In this document: piece after piece, positions 10,857 to 21,853 of the stretch
Layout: the number at the start of each line of letters is the position of its first letter
Numbering within the stretch: position 1 is the stretch's first letter
Translations under genes and position numbers: made by a program
Assembly (NCBI RefSeq): GCF_050003625.1
Contig: NC_134400.1
Span: 55,494,066-55,558,065, forward strand
DNA length: 64,000 nucleotides
Direction of reading: 5' to 3'
Source of the DNA: Haematobia irritans
Taxonomy: Eukaryota > Arthropoda > Insecta > Diptera > Muscidae
The notes under the pieces: model-generated
Seen by the model: only the letters and a program-made list of their open reading frames with translations
Told to the model about the DNA's origin: nothing
The model's database searches: none

Positions 10857-11781
10857 CACGGATGAAAAAGACTGTTTTTCATATGTTTGGCTATAAACAT
10901 TATATGTTTGGAACACAAATTTTTAAACACAATATTTTTGAGTGCAAGCATATAATGTTCATAAACTAGCATAACATGTTTGGGACATATATGTTTGGGA
11001 CATAAAATGTTTGTAAATATAATATGCTTGGATGCAAACATATATTAATTTAGAAATAGTCTATAAACATATATGTGTTTAGTAGCTTGGAGCGCTATTT
11101 AATTAAGTTGGTGGTTGTTGCTTGTTATTACAAAATTTACATTTTATTTTTCCTTGGGCAATTGATCAGCTACTTCTTTGATCCTTACAAACTGTGTGGT
11201 CCGCTGTTCGAATCCCCGTCCGGCAAAAGGTAAAATTAAAATAAAAAAAAATTGAATAATTTCTTCTACAATGTTTGTATTACAGAAAAAGGTGCTAAGA
11301 ACTAAAAAATGTCTTGGAAGTGAGAAAGATGTGGGGGAATATACAATTAGGCAGAAACAAAATTTTGAGCATTCAGGTCGAAAACCTATGTTGTTAGCAC
11401 CTATATTACCTGTTTATTTTCATAATTCATTATGATTGTAAATATATAAATAAATAAAATTTTGAGCACAATATTGTTTGGGAGAATTTTTTAAGCATAT
11501 AATAATTTTGGGTGCAAAATGCTTCCAAACATATTATATGTTCATATAATAACATATTGTTGTTTTGGAAGACAACATTATTGAATTTGGATGCAAAAAT
11601 ACAAAATGTTTGGAACTTAGGCTACCCAAACATATATTGTTTAGACCAATATGCTTTCAAACATATTATATATTGGAAGAGATCAAACATATAAATGTTT
11701 GGGCAATACCCAAAAATGTATATGCTTGAAGCAAAATATGTTTGGGAGTATATGTTACAGAAGCGATTTTTTGTGAGCGTG
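10857..11781. mobile_element. Family D element, copy D2
   Basis: It begins CACGGATGAAAAAGACTG after TG (10855-10856), inside the LINE text 'tgatatctg'. It ends GAAGCGATTTTTTGTGAGCG. The right flank is not the expected LINE continuation but an earlier LINE point (GCAGGACAC), which marks the breakpoint of a tandem duplication. It is about 90% like D3, with small indels near 11003 and 11090. Confidence 0.8.
11180..11230 (+). other. tRNA-like 3' half inside D2
   Basis: The stretch GATCCTTACAAACTGTGTGG, a TGTTCGAATCC B-box and CCCGTCCGGC look like the anticodon-arm to acceptor part of a tRNA. In D6 (33181-33257) the same stretch also keeps a perfect A-box. Not a functional tRNA gene. Confidence 0.5.
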
Positions 11782-11932
11782 CAGGACACTCACACAAGAG
11801 GTGTTTAATTGATTCCTTTTCCTCCGCATAATGACAGCTCATACAATAGTCATTACACTTCGCGCCAATAGTTATTGCAAAATCGCCTATCAGGCAGCGA
11901 CCCATTATAGCAGATATCAGGAGTGATATCTG
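11781..11932 (-). repeat. Duplicated LINE segment between D2 and D3
   Basis: It repeats the LINE sequence of 10707-10856 (GCAGGACACTCACACAAGAG to GGAGTGATATCTG) with one visible change (ACTCATTAT against ACCCATTAT). Together with the D copies it shows a tandem duplication of about 1.08 kb. Confidence 0.85.
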
Positions 11933-12893
11933 CACGGATGAAAAAGACTGTTTTTCATATGTTTGGCTATAAACATTATATGTTTGGAACACAAATTTTT
12001 AAACACAATATTTTTGAGTGGAAGCATATAATGTTCATAAACTAGCATAACATGTTTGGGACATATATGTTAATATGTTAGAACATATTATGTTTGGGAC
12101 ATAAAATGTATATAATATGCTTGGATGCAAACATATATTAATTTAGAAATAGTCTATAAACATATATGTGTTTAGTAGCTTGGAGCGCTATTTAACAGGG
12201 AGCGATATTGAATTAAGTTGGTGGTTGTTGCTTGTTATTACAAAATTTACATTTTATTTTTCCTTGGGCAATTGATCAGCTACTTCTTTGATCCTTACAA
12301 ACTGTGTGGTCCGCTGTTCGAATCCCCGTCCGGCAAAAGGTAAAATTAAAATAAAAAAAATTGAATAATTTCTTCTACAATGTTTGTATTACAGAAAAAG
12401 GTGCTAAGAACTAAAAAATGTCTTGGAAGTGAGAAAGATGTGGGGGAATATACAATTAGGCAGAAACAAAATTTTGGGCATTCAGGTCGAAAACCTATGT
12501 TGTTAGCACCTATATTACCTGTTTATTTTCATAATTCATTATGATTGTAAATATATAAATAAATAAATAAAATTTTGAGCACAATATTGTTTGGGAGAAT
12601 TTTTTTAAGCATATAATATTTTTGGGTGCAAAATGCTTCCAAACATATTATATGTTCACAAAATAACATATTGTTTTTTGGAAGACAACATTATTGAATT
12701 TGGATGCAAAAATACAAAATGTTTGGAACTTAAACTACCCAAACATATATTGTTTAGACCAATATGCTTTCAAACATATTATATATTGGAAGAGATCAAA
12801 CATATAAATGTTTGGGCAATACCCAAAAATGTATATGCTTGAAGCAAAATATGTTTGGGAGTATATGTTACAGAAGCGATTTTTATGAGGGTG
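11933..12893. mobile_element. Family D element, copy D3 (complete)
   Basis: The ends are CACGGATGAAAAAGACTG (11933) and GCGATTTTTATGAGGGTG (12893). They are flanked by TG at 11931-11932 and 12894-12895; taking out the element and one TG restores the LINE reading 'atatctgacgtctcgag' found at 350-378. It carries the B-box tRNA-like half at 12290-12340. No transposase. Confidence 0.85.
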
Positions 12894-13002
12894 TGACGTC
12901 TCGAGAACTCTAGCATATCTAATGTGCGGTTTAAGTTTAAATGGGGCCATATTTGCTTTGTGTCGTTACAACCCTTGCAATTCTCCCATCGAATGTTTGC
13001 CA

Positions 13003-13359
13003 TCATAACAACACTCTCACACAGTATGATTGCAGGTAGCCAGGGGCATACCACCAGATTCTAGTTCCTCTGGAATATGAGTTGGCAAGGCTAACCTCTC
13101 TTATTGCTAATATTTCAGCCTGAAAAACACTACAGTGATTAGGTAATCTTTTCGCTATTCGAAGTTCCAGATCTTTAGAATATATTCCGAAACCCACTTG
13201 TCCATCCAATTTGAAGCCATCAGTGTAGAAATACATATATCGTTTATTCCCCGGGGCCTGTGTGCACCACATCTCACTGTTGGGAATTAGAGTTTCAAAC
13301 TTTTTGTCGAAAAGTGGTGTCGCCAAAGTATAATCTACTACGTTAGGCACATCTGACAT
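13003..13359 (-). pseudogene. LINE RNase H remnant
   Basis: It contains YFYTDGFKLDGQVGFGIYSK, the first strand of RNase H with its catalytic Asp in the TDG motif, then FQAEILAIREV with the catalytic Glu. After this the text jumps to what should be about 50 residues later (compare the copy at 2-200), in another frame, so the rest of the active site is deleted. Upstream (13500-13380) lies the end of the reverse transcriptase, with a LSPLDI-x-AKQSAATTAVRLR stretch common in LOA-like LINEs, shifted in frame. Dead copy. Confidence 0.75.
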
Positions 13360-13519
13360 TATTTTGAGGACCGAACTGTGACCGTAACTTTTTTCCGACC
13401 ACAGCGCGCAACCGCACAGCCGTTGTTGCAGCTGACTGTTTGGCCGAAATGTCTAAAGGCGATAGATGCAGCATGACGTTAAGGGAATTTGTTCCTGTCA
13501 ATTAAGGTGTTAACGGCAA

Positions 13520-13768
13520 CTAAGGTGTCAGTATTGCAGGAAGCAGAAACAAGTTGAACTCGTTTTTAGCAATTAAACAGGCTCGATTTACATCATTACC
13601 AGTATACTGCAATAGTTTGAACTCCGGAGTACTTAATTCACATATTTTGTTTCTATAAACATATGGTTCTTGAATAAGAACTATGTCTATGTCCCCTTTC
13701 ATCAGGAGAATTTTTAAGGCAGCACATGCAGCCTTACAATGGTGAAGATTTATCTGGAGGATCCGTAG
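13520..13768 (-). pseudogene. LINE ORF2 start: AP-type endonuclease, truncated
   Basis: LRILQINLHHCKAACAAL then DIVLIQEPYV are strands of the EEP/APE-type endonuclease of RNase H-bearing LINEs: the N of QINLHH and the E of IQEPYV are active-site positions. About 80 residues remain before the internal deletion at 13520. In an active LINE this domain nicks the target DNA to prime reverse transcription. It overlaps the end of the ORF1 frame at 13734-13768, a usual arrangement for LOA-like elements. Confidence 0.8.
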
Positions 13769-14948
13769 GACCTTCGAGATTTTCAACAACCCACACATCA
13801 GCCGTTTCAATCGAGTCATCAAGAATGTCCTCTTTAGAGATCTCGGTGACTCTCGCAATAACCATAGGTTCAACTTTCGTGAGTTTTGAGGCTGTAGAAA
13901 CCTCCTCTCGCATACGGTGTCTATCCATGTCTGCATCTTTGGTATCTCCCTCGACTTCGCAAGAGGATCCGCTTATTTCTGATTCAGACAGAGGCTTGTC
14001 CATTTTAGAATCCTTCAGCTGATCGTTTTTATATACCTTCATTTGGATATAATGAAAGTCATAACATACACGGCCCTGGGACTTTGCTAGATGTGGCAAA
14101 GACTGAGTGTTCAATATAAACAATGCATGCCGTCTTGGTCCATCCACTTCAGCCAAACGGCCAACCTACCAATCACCTGTTGGAAGATCTGGATTTCATT
14201 GTTTCAGTCTATTTAAAATAGATTCAGTGTCAGGAGGGTTTGCAGGTATCCACGGTATGTGTAGCCGGTATGTCTTTCTTCTCGACTAACTGTAGAGCAG
14301 CTCCTTCCCAAACTCCACCAATTAGTATCAAAGCAGCTTTAAAACATTCTATAGACCTCTGGTCCTCAAATGCGACTAGCTTAAATCGTCCTTGTTACTG
14401 ACCAGCCTCCTGATGTCGAGGATCTGGGCCGGGAAACTTTTACAGCACCTGCGAGTAGACGCCAGACAAAGCATTCTCAATTCCCCCCTTTGCTTTGGAA
14501 CCGTACCGTCCAATGCTCCTTTATAAACGATAGCCATCACAATGCTGTCTTTAGCAACTGAGGCAAATGATCTTTGATCCCTTTTGGAGGATGGCAGCTC
14601 ATCCGGTGATCGTGCCCTTTTTCCAGCTTCAAAAATTCCTTGAGCCCATTTTAAGGAATCGCTTTGTTTAACCGACAACGTGCTTGGGTCGACTGATCCT
14701 AATTTCTTTAGGATAAACAAAGCATTTCTGCGTTCCTTGAATCTCTTTCGTGAGGGATTACCTCCTTTTGATGTCGTTACCTTAGAAAAGGTTCGACTTG
14801 TCAAAGTGTCGCCATCTGTCGACCCGTCTACAGGTCGACTAATTGAGCCTAACTCTTGGTCATTGCCCAAATTTATAACTCCAGTCGATACCAGTCTACT
14901 GGGCCCTGAAATTAGCAACCCAGTGGATGAATTTGAATTTCGCTGCAT
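13734..14948 (-). pseudogene. LINE ORF1 (gag-like RNA-binding protein), frameshifted
   Basis: It starts at the ATG at 14948-14946 in an AGCCACCATG context. The first frame (14948-14376) is polar, Ser/Lys-rich, with SDSLKWAQGIFEAGKRARSP and a SFASVAKDSI stretch, then IVYKGALDGTVP. A frameshift near 14380 and stops near 14230-14170 break it. A second frame (14156-13734) continues with LAEVDGPRRHALFILNTQSL and VCYDFHYIQMKVYK, the typical C-terminal part of LOA-type ORF1, ending in an acidic tail. ORF1 proteins coat the LINE RNA. No CCHC knuckle is seen in what remains. Confidence 0.7.
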
Positions 14949-15950
14949 GGTGGCTTAATATCCCACCACAATTGAAATTCGTAGTAGGTACTTATTACGA
15001 TGAGTTAGTCCACTATTAAAAAAAACACGTCCGTTCCGTTGAATGACGAAACGTATTAACATATATGTCCCAAACATGTTATGCTAGTTTATGAACATTA
15101 TATGCTTGCACTTAAAAATACTGCGTTACAAAATGTGAGTTCCAAACATATAATTTTTATACCCAAACATATGAAAAACAGTCCTTTTCGTCTGTGTAGT
15201 ATCCCAAGAAGTCAAATATAGAAATCGGTCTATATGGGGGTATATCAAAATGTGGATCGAAAGGTCCATATTCGGCTAGACGCTCAAGACGTCAAATCGG
15301 GAGATCGGTCTATATGAGGAAAGTACCTAAATATGGACCAATATACACCATCTTCGGCACACTTATGTGTGTTCCTAATCTACCTCTAGATTTCTAATTT
15401 CAGACAAATCGGATAAAAATCGCTGTTTCTAGAAGCCCGAGAAGTCATATCAGGAGTTCGGGCTATTGACCATTGACTAGAGTGATCAAAACCGGTCGGT
15501 GAAAATCGGTGGACCGGTTTTTCGTTTTGCACCGATTGTCGGTTTTGTATAAAATCCCATTTTCGATGGACAGGTAGAACCGGTGTTTTTAATATCATAA
15601 AAACCGGGTTTCGGTTTATTATTTTAAATGTGAACTGAAATAAGAAAACATCCTGAATGTATTTTCTGCGATGTTCCAGCTCGTTTCTGAACACTTCCAA
15701 GATGTCAAAATACGTTGGTTTTCTAAAGAAATCCCAGAGATATTTCAATGAAATATAACCAAATCGTGCTTGTTCAATTAGGGGCGTATATTTTCGCAAA
15801 TATGATATTTCTTGATAAACAATTTTTTTATAAATAATTTACATGCCATGATTAATAATATCAACCATTTTTATTGTAGATCTACTCCTGATGAAGTAAT
15901 TCCACGTAATTGCGAAATATTGAAGAATAAAGAAACCAATACATACAAAA

Positions 15951-17830
15951 AACAAGTAAGTAAAGTCTAAAGTCGGGCTGGGCCGACTATATTATACCCT
16001 TCACCCCTATGTAGGCCAAAATTTGTGTTACATCTCAACTACGTCACATTTGCTGGAAGCTGTATAAAGGAGAACATTTTTTTACTTCTACAAAATCTTT
16101 AGAATTAAAATCGGCTAACGCTATCCAGTTAATTGGAGGAAACTTCCATTGAAAATGGGTCTAAAATGTGTAACAGTCTACCATATTTCCCCAACTCTGG
16201 TGTACATATATATGGGAGCTATATATAATCTGAACCGATTTTGACTAAATTTGACATGTATAGTTAGAATAATAATTCTGCTATCTATGCGAAATTTTAC
16301 GTAAATGGGAGTATAACTTTGGCCCCCCTGGTCATATGAGTGCAAATAGGACGGAAGATATGGGAGCCATAAAGGGTGATACGGTCAAAATTTGGTCAAT
16401 ATAAACTTGACGTATTTCTTTCAATTTTGCATTTAAAAAACCTGAACATCCCTCATTTTGAAGTTCTGTGTGTGTAGAATGTTGCTCCTATTTTGATTTT
16501 GGAATTCACTCTTCAGTTGTCAAAATTCCGTCTAAACATTTGGTATTTGGTATTCTTAATGATGCTATTAAACGTACTCCTTGTGCAAAATTTGAAGCAA
16601 ATCAGGGAAAAACTCTGGCTTTTGAGGCCATATAAGTTCAAATCGGACGAAAGATATATATGGAGCTATATCTAAATCTGAACCGATTTCAACCAAATTT
16701 GGCACAATTACCGATACTACTAAACGCACTCCTTGTGCCAAATTTGAAGCAAATCACGGCAAACGCCTGGATTTTGAGGCCATATATATCTAAATTTGAA
16801 TCGACTTTGACCATATTTGGCACATACAATAGTATCGTTAAAAGTACCGCTTGTGCAAAATTTGAAGTAAGTCAGGGCAAAACTCTGGCTTTTGAGAACA
16901 TATAAGTCCAAATCGGGCGAAAGATATATATGTGAGTTATATTTAAATCTGAACCGGTTTTAACAAAATTTGACACACTTAAGATACTATTAAAAGTACT
17001 CCTTGTGCAAAATTTTAAGCAAGTCAGGGCAAAACTCTGGCTTTTGAGGCCATATAAGTCAAAATCGGACGAAAGATATATATATGTGAGCTATATCTAA
17101 ATCTGAACCGATTTTAACAAAATTTTACACACTTAACGATACTATTAAACGTACCCCTTGTGCAAAATGTGAAGCAAATCACGGCAAAATTCTGACTTTT
17201 GTGGCCATATAAGTTCAAATCGGACGAAAGATATATATGGGAGCTATATCTAAATCTGAACCGATTTCAATCAAATTTACCAAGCATTGGTAGAATGTCA
17301 ATTCTACCCTCTGTGCAAAATTTCACGAAGATCGGTAGTAAACTTTGGCCTCTGTGGTCATATAAGTCTAAATCGGACGAAATATATATATGGGAGCTAT
17401 ATCTAAATCTGAACCGATTTGGCTGGTATTTTGCACGATTTTCGAGATTCATAAAATATTTGGATGTACGGTATTTCAAGAAAATCGGTTGATAAACATG
17501 CTTACTATGACCAAATCGGGGATAAATATATATGGCAGCTATATCTAAATCTGAACCGATTTTTTCCAAAACCAATAGCGATTGTCTCTGTCCCAAGAAA
17601 CGGCCCTATGCCAAATTTGAGAACGATCGGACTTAAATTGCGAGCTGTACTTTGTGCACAAAATTACATATACAGACAGACAGACGGACATCGCTAAATC
17701 GACTCAGAATTTAATTCTAAGCCGATAGGTATACTAAAAGATGGGTCTATGACCACTATTTCTTGGCGTTACATACAAATGCACAAACTTATTATACCCT
17801 GTACCACAGTAGTGGTGAAGGGTATAAAAA
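15951..17830 (+). mobile_element. Family B tandem-repeat element, copy B2
   Basis: It begins AACAAGTAAGTAAAGTCTAA with the palindrome GTCGGGCTGGGCCGAC (15972-15987). The 153-bp units carry TATATATGGGAGCTATATCT (for example 17239 and 17392) and CTTGTGCAAAATTTGAAGC. A CAGACAGACGGACATCGC box follows, then the 3' hairpin TACCCTGTACCACAGTAGTGG / TGAAGGGTA (17796-17826, split here). It is interrupted by a mariner fragment at 16372-16532. Confidence 0.85.
16372..16532 (+). mobile_element. 5' fragment of the DD37E mariner
   Basis: It starts AAGGGTGATACGGTCAAAAT after TA (16370-16371) and runs through the 5' UTR to codon 3 of the transposase, ending ATTCCGTC where the ATG has become ATT. It stops at the very octamer used as target by hAT-1 in copy 1. 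The right end and its TA are missing. Confidence 0.85.
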
Positions 17831-18539
17831 CGATCTCAAAGCTTGAATAATTATTTTCTATTTTAAAAATCCAACATTTTAATGTCTATCTACGGTATTG
17901 TTACCGCAACTACAGTCTACGAATTTTATTTTTATATTATAACATTGAAGTATTTTTTCTTCATTTATATTAAATTAAACGTTTATGCTCCTTTTGGAAA
18001 AAAAACCGGGTGGACCGGTTATACCGGTTATTTAATTTTGACAACACCGCCCACCGGTTTTAAGAACGGTACGGCTTTTTAGAGCCGAGAAAACCCGACT
18101 TTCAAAAAAACCGCTTTTTTGATCACTCTACCATTGACCGATACACACCACTTATTAACGGACCCAAAATACTTCTGGATTTTGAATTTCAGGAAAATCC
18201 GATAAAAATTCTAATGTCTAGATGCTCAAGAAGTCAAATCGGGACTTATTTATGGACCCAGAATACCTCTAGATTTTGAATTTCAGACAAATCGGATATC
18301 TAGACGCTCAAGAAGTCAGATCGGGCTATATCAAAACGTGGATTGATACGCACGATATTCGGCACACTTTTTTATGCAACCAAAATATCTCTAGATGTTG
18401 AAATTTAGGCAAGTCGGATAAAAATTTGTATGTCTAGACGCTCAAGATCCCAAATTGAGGAGTCGGTTAGTATGGATCGATGAAGATGGGCGATCTTGCA
18501 GACAAAAGCGTCTTAGAATTTTTCACTGCTCAAAATATA

Positions 18540-19434
18540 CAGTCAGCAAAAAAAATTGTACACCCATCAATTTGAATTAAATTGTGAAACGATATGAAAC
18601 ATTTGAAGTTCAAAATAAAAAGAAAATTAATTCAGACTTTGATCTGTTTGCGGATATAAATAAAAAATTCAATATTTTGTATGGTAGCTCTTGGTAGCTC
18701 TACAACCTTGAGTCTGTTTGGCATTGAGTGGGATAGGTGGGAATGTGACGGCATGCAAATGACGTTGGAATGTGTTTATATTTATTGAAGGAAATATACT
18801 CAAAGTATATAATTTAAATATTCTGAAGAACAATTTGGCCGAAATCTGCCCAAAAAAAAGGTCTGGAAGATGGATTTGTCTTTGTCAAAGACAATGACAC
18901 CAAGTATTCGTCCCATCTTGTTAAAGAATACTTGCTACTCAATAAAAGTATTACCTCACCTTCCGCAGAGCCCGGACATGAATCTTATTTAAAACCTGTC
19001 GACATATATGAAAACAAAGCTGAAGAACTTTACCATTTTTGACAAAGAAACTCTCAAAACGTCCTTATAAATATATGGAGCTCAATTTCCGTAAATTTAA
19101 CGAAACCCCTAACCCACTTAATGCCACACAGACTCCAGGCCGTAGAAAACACTAAGAGCTACCATACACAATATTAAAAATTTCTAATATTTGGTATTTA
19201 AACAAACAATTTTTATTTGTTCTTAGTGTACAAGCTTTTTTGCTTTTTGGCTAAGCGAAATTAACGAATTTTAGTTTTTGTTATTTATATCCCTAAACAG
19301 AAATAAAGCTGAACTAATTTTGAACTGTTTACTTTGTAGCTTTAATTTAAGGTATAATATAATTACTTCATATTTTTCATATCGTTTCACAATTTATTTC
19401 AAATTGGTTGGTGTACAACTTTTATTGCTGACTG
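18540..19434 (+). mobile_element. Tc1-like transposon, internally deleted
   Basis: Inverted repeats of about 60 bp start CAGTCAGCAAAAAAAATTGT on the left; the right end reads TTTTATTGCTGACTG. They are flanked by TA (18538-18539, 19435-19436). The 895 bp keep only a damaged C-terminal transposase part. It lies in the 3' region of C2, and removing it restores the C sequence. Confidence 0.9.
18862..19160 (+). pseudogene. Tc1 transposase C-terminal remnant
   Basis: The frame reads FVFVKDNDTKYSSHLVKEYL, matching the second catalytic block of Tc1 transposases (usually DNDPKHTS), then a degraded version of the SPDLNPIE block (EPGHESYLKPVDI), so the Glu block is damaged. A stop follows within 60 residues. 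The helix-turn-helix and first Asp are deleted. Confidence 0.65.
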
Positions 19435-19436
19435 TA

Positions 19437-19935
19437 TATATGAGTATTTTATGTAGTCGGAAATCGATGTGTTACAAATGGAATGACAAACTTATTATAC
19501 CCCCATCGCCATTCTATGGTGGTGGGAAAAAAGCTCCAGATAACCAAACCAAAAAAGATAGACTGGACATTTTCTAGTTCGAAAATGAAATAATTTTCCA
19601 CCCTAACCCAGCAAAAAAAAATTGGAAGTTCTTCCAAAGGCACAACTTTAAAAGCACTTCCAGAAGATGAAGAAAGTTCTTTTAATTCAATTTTTTATAT
19701 CTTGTTTTTTTCATACTTCTAATGGGTAATTTTAACTTTTTTTGTTTCAAAGAGGTTAAACAAATCATTTAAATTTTGTCGAAAAAAATGCTAAATCCAA
19801 TCTGAAAAAATTGTGCATTTTTGAAAATATCTTAGGTCAAACGTTTCCGACAAGCGTTAGAATCCATTAAAAATTATAAAAAAATTTAAATTATTTATTT
19901 GACAAAATATCACAGAATTTTTTAATTTACACCCA
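19437..19935. other. C2 3' end, then AT-rich repeat-like DNA, no gene
   Basis: From about 19607, CAGCAAAAAAAAATTGGAAG and 'cttccaaaggcacaac' look like the start of a MITE whose far end may be the GGTTTTTTTTTTGCTG-like text at 20180-20197. Inverted ends are short and no clear target duplication is visible. The only open frames are short and without family features. Confidence 0.35.
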
Positions 19936-19950
19936 AAACATTGAATTAGG

Positions 19951-20009
19951 TTAAAGTGGCAGCCCGATTAAGATTCAGGCTCACTTAGACTATTCAGTCC
20001 ATTGTGATA
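19951..20009 (-). mobile_element. Minimal LINE-tail retroposon, 59 bp
   Basis: It is the same tail as 9686-9751 and starts at the same nucleotide (TATCACAATGG on the minus strand). The flanking direct repeat is AACATTGAATTAGG (19937-19950 and 20010-20023), different from that of the other copy, so this is an independent insertion. Confidence 0.85.
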
Positions 20010-20023
20010 AACATTGAATTAGG

Positions 20024-21853
20024 ATCACACCTAAAGAAGTGAAGCAAATTCAGTGCAACGGCTATTGAAATGGAGAACTTCCGTCTTATGACAAGCCCAT
20101 GTTAAATTCATCGCTTCTGCATCAATTTTGCACCACCTCCGGATCCAAAAAGAACATTTTCATTACTTATTTGGCGACGGTTTTTTTTTTGCTGCGAAGT
20201 AATTCAATTTTATTTTCAAACTTGTAGTTTCTTAGCGAAAACCTGAACATATTGACCGGATTTAACATTGCCAGAGTTTATAATAGACCATAGTGCAATT
20301 TCGCTAAGTTGCCATATTAAATTTCTATTTTGTATGGAATAGTGAATGAATACAAATTAAGTGAGTCCTTTCTTAACACAGACTTATTTGATCTCTTCTT
20401 CTCAAAATTTGAGTGTTGTCCAACGTCACGTATACTTAATGCAAAATAACTCAGAAATATTACCAATACGCTCTCCGACTAAAAACCATTCATAATGTGG
20501 TCAAATCATGCGTATTAAACATTGACTTTGCTCTATCGATGCAAAGGCGAGGAGAGAACATTACATTGAGAGGAGAGTATGTGTACACTTCAAGCACATG
20601 GCACGATGCTGTACATGGCGCAAATGCTAATGTGGCTGGTGATTAATGCCCCCGTTACTAATGCATGCATACACCCTCAGCTGTGACGATGACGCTTGAC
20701 ATATGCAAATGTGTATTGTCTAAAGGCAGAATGGAACAAACAACAAAACGAAAACACACTCTCACACACATGCACAGGCATAAAGAAATAAATCAATTCA
20801 AATGCACTGGAGTACATAAAGTATACATTTACGAAGAGAGAAACATTATGGTTCTCTCTTTTTCTTTTATTTTCGTTTTTTTTTTCTCGCAAGTCACTCT
20901 ACAAAAAGTGCGCATTTTTCATTGAAGAAGCCGGAAAAATTGCAAGTATCCCATAAGTAAAGCAAATCGGGAAAAGAAGAAACAAAACCCATGTCGTGGG
21001 TCGTTTTCGTTATTAGACGAAGCCGACCCATGAATTTTGTAATGGCTTGGAATACTTGTATATGTTCATAGAAAGGGACGTGTGCAATAATAAAAAGGGG
21101 CTGAAAAGAAAACTTCAAAAGCTTGCATTACTGCAAATGCATTTTACTGGAAATCACTTTGTTGTGCCAGTATGTTGGCGAGTACAGTCTGTTTAGAATT
21201 TTTGCATTTTTTTTGTATGTCTGTCCTATGCCATTGGCCTATTAAAACTTCACACTCCCTCTATAGAGGTGCCTGTAGCGACAGTCACATTAATCAAAAC
21301 CCAATTCATTGAATTAACCACATCATTACAGTTTACTAGTGCCACAGCAAATTGCAACGAACCAATCTAACCGCAATGGTTTACATTCTACACCTCGATG
21401 AGTTCCTATAGAGGTTTGGCAAATGCATCGATATGCATTTGCGAAGTGGCAGCCAAAACTAGTAACCGACAAACAATTAACTGTTAATAAAGTTGCACTC
21501 GGTAAACATTCAATCATCAGATAAACCATCCTAAAATTCAATTCAAATTGACCTGGGTAAACCATACCACTGGTGGCGACTGTGAGGCTTACGACTTTGT
21601 TTATGATTAAATAGAAGATTTACCTAATCTTCATAACGTTCACTAAAAACAACAGTGAACTCACCAGGAAGAAAAGTTTCGGTTAATTTTAGATGATGAT
21701 GATTTTTAGAAAATTTTAATCAAACTGTATTACAAACGTTGACATCACGCCGTTATCACAAAAATAAGTAAATATTTTTCAACAAATTCTAGAAAAATTA
21801 TTTGACATAATTATTTAGTTTCACTTTTTAAAGAAAATTTTGTAGTTTGAAGG
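20024..21853. other. Mostly unique sequence without a recognisable gene
   Basis: I see no repeat shared with the rest of the window after about 20200. Base composition is less extreme than in the repeats. Short purine- or ACA-rich stretches occur (20740-20800). Open frames are below 90 codons and without motifs. It could be old intergenic or intronic DNA. Confidence 0.4.

Larger units (their letters stand above)
10229..15057 (-). mobile_element. LOA/I-like LINE, internally deleted, near-complete ends
   Basis: On the minus strand: a 5' UTR from about 15057, ORF1 (14948-13734), the endonuclease start of ORF2 (13768-13520), a large deletion removing nearly all reverse transcriptase, an RNase H remnant (13359-13003), the C-terminal region and the tail ending at 10229. 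It sits inside D1 at an ACATAT site. It carries a PIF-like MITE (10482-10693) and two D elements (10857-11781, 11933-12893) created by one insertion and one tandem duplication. Confidence 0.85.
9891..15196. mobile_element. Family D element (CAC...GTG ends), copy D1, split by a LINE
   Basis: The ends are CACCCTCAAAATATCGCTTC (9891) and GAAAAACAGTCCTTTTCGTCTGTG (15173-15196, one strand, split by mutations). They are flanked by TA on both sides (9889-9890, 15197-15198), and the joined flanks restore the C unit 'gcggtxtctagxa-cccaagaag'. The body is rich in ATATGTTTGG palindromes. The piece 9891-10228 is degenerate. A LOA LINE occupies 10229-15057. The TA target suggests a Tc1/mariner-type MITE; the class is inferred. 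Confidence 0.7.
15478..18130. mobile_element. hAT element (hAT-2) holding a B element
   Basis: The perfect 8-bp duplication CCATTGAC lies at 15470-15477 and 18131-18138. The inverted ends are TAGAGTGATCAAAA and TTTTTTGATCACTCTA. Subterminal ACCGG/CCGGT motifs repeat many times on both sides (15490-15620 and 18005-18070). About 770 bp remain when the B element (15951-17830) is removed. No transposase is recognised, so it is non-autonomous. Confidence 0.9.
9524..19535 (+). mobile_element. Family C tandem-repeat element, copy C2, inflated by nested insertions
   Basis: The pieces are 9524-9685, 9766-9890, 15197-15477, 18131-18539 and 19435-19535, about 1.1 kb when joined. The 5' end is ACGATCTTAAGTTCGGCCGA with the palindrome TTCGGCCGAGCCGAA (9540-9554). 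The middle has 153-bp-type units. The 3' end is GTCGGAAATCGATGTG plus the hairpin CCATCGCCATTCTATGGTGG (19503-19522). Every gap has a recognisable insertion with its own target duplication: a 66-bp retroposon, a D element, a hAT and a Tc1. Confidence 0.8.

Noticed and set aside
15386..15799. Minus-strand frame as a hAT transposase
   Set aside because: It crosses the left end of hAT-2 (15478) into C2 sequence and shows no hAT motif. Only the part inside the hAT could be a decayed remnant.
20665..20925. 86-codon frame with AC-rich, His-rich text as a gene
   Set aside because: The His/Thr stretch arises from a CACACAxACA low-complexity run. No motif or start context.
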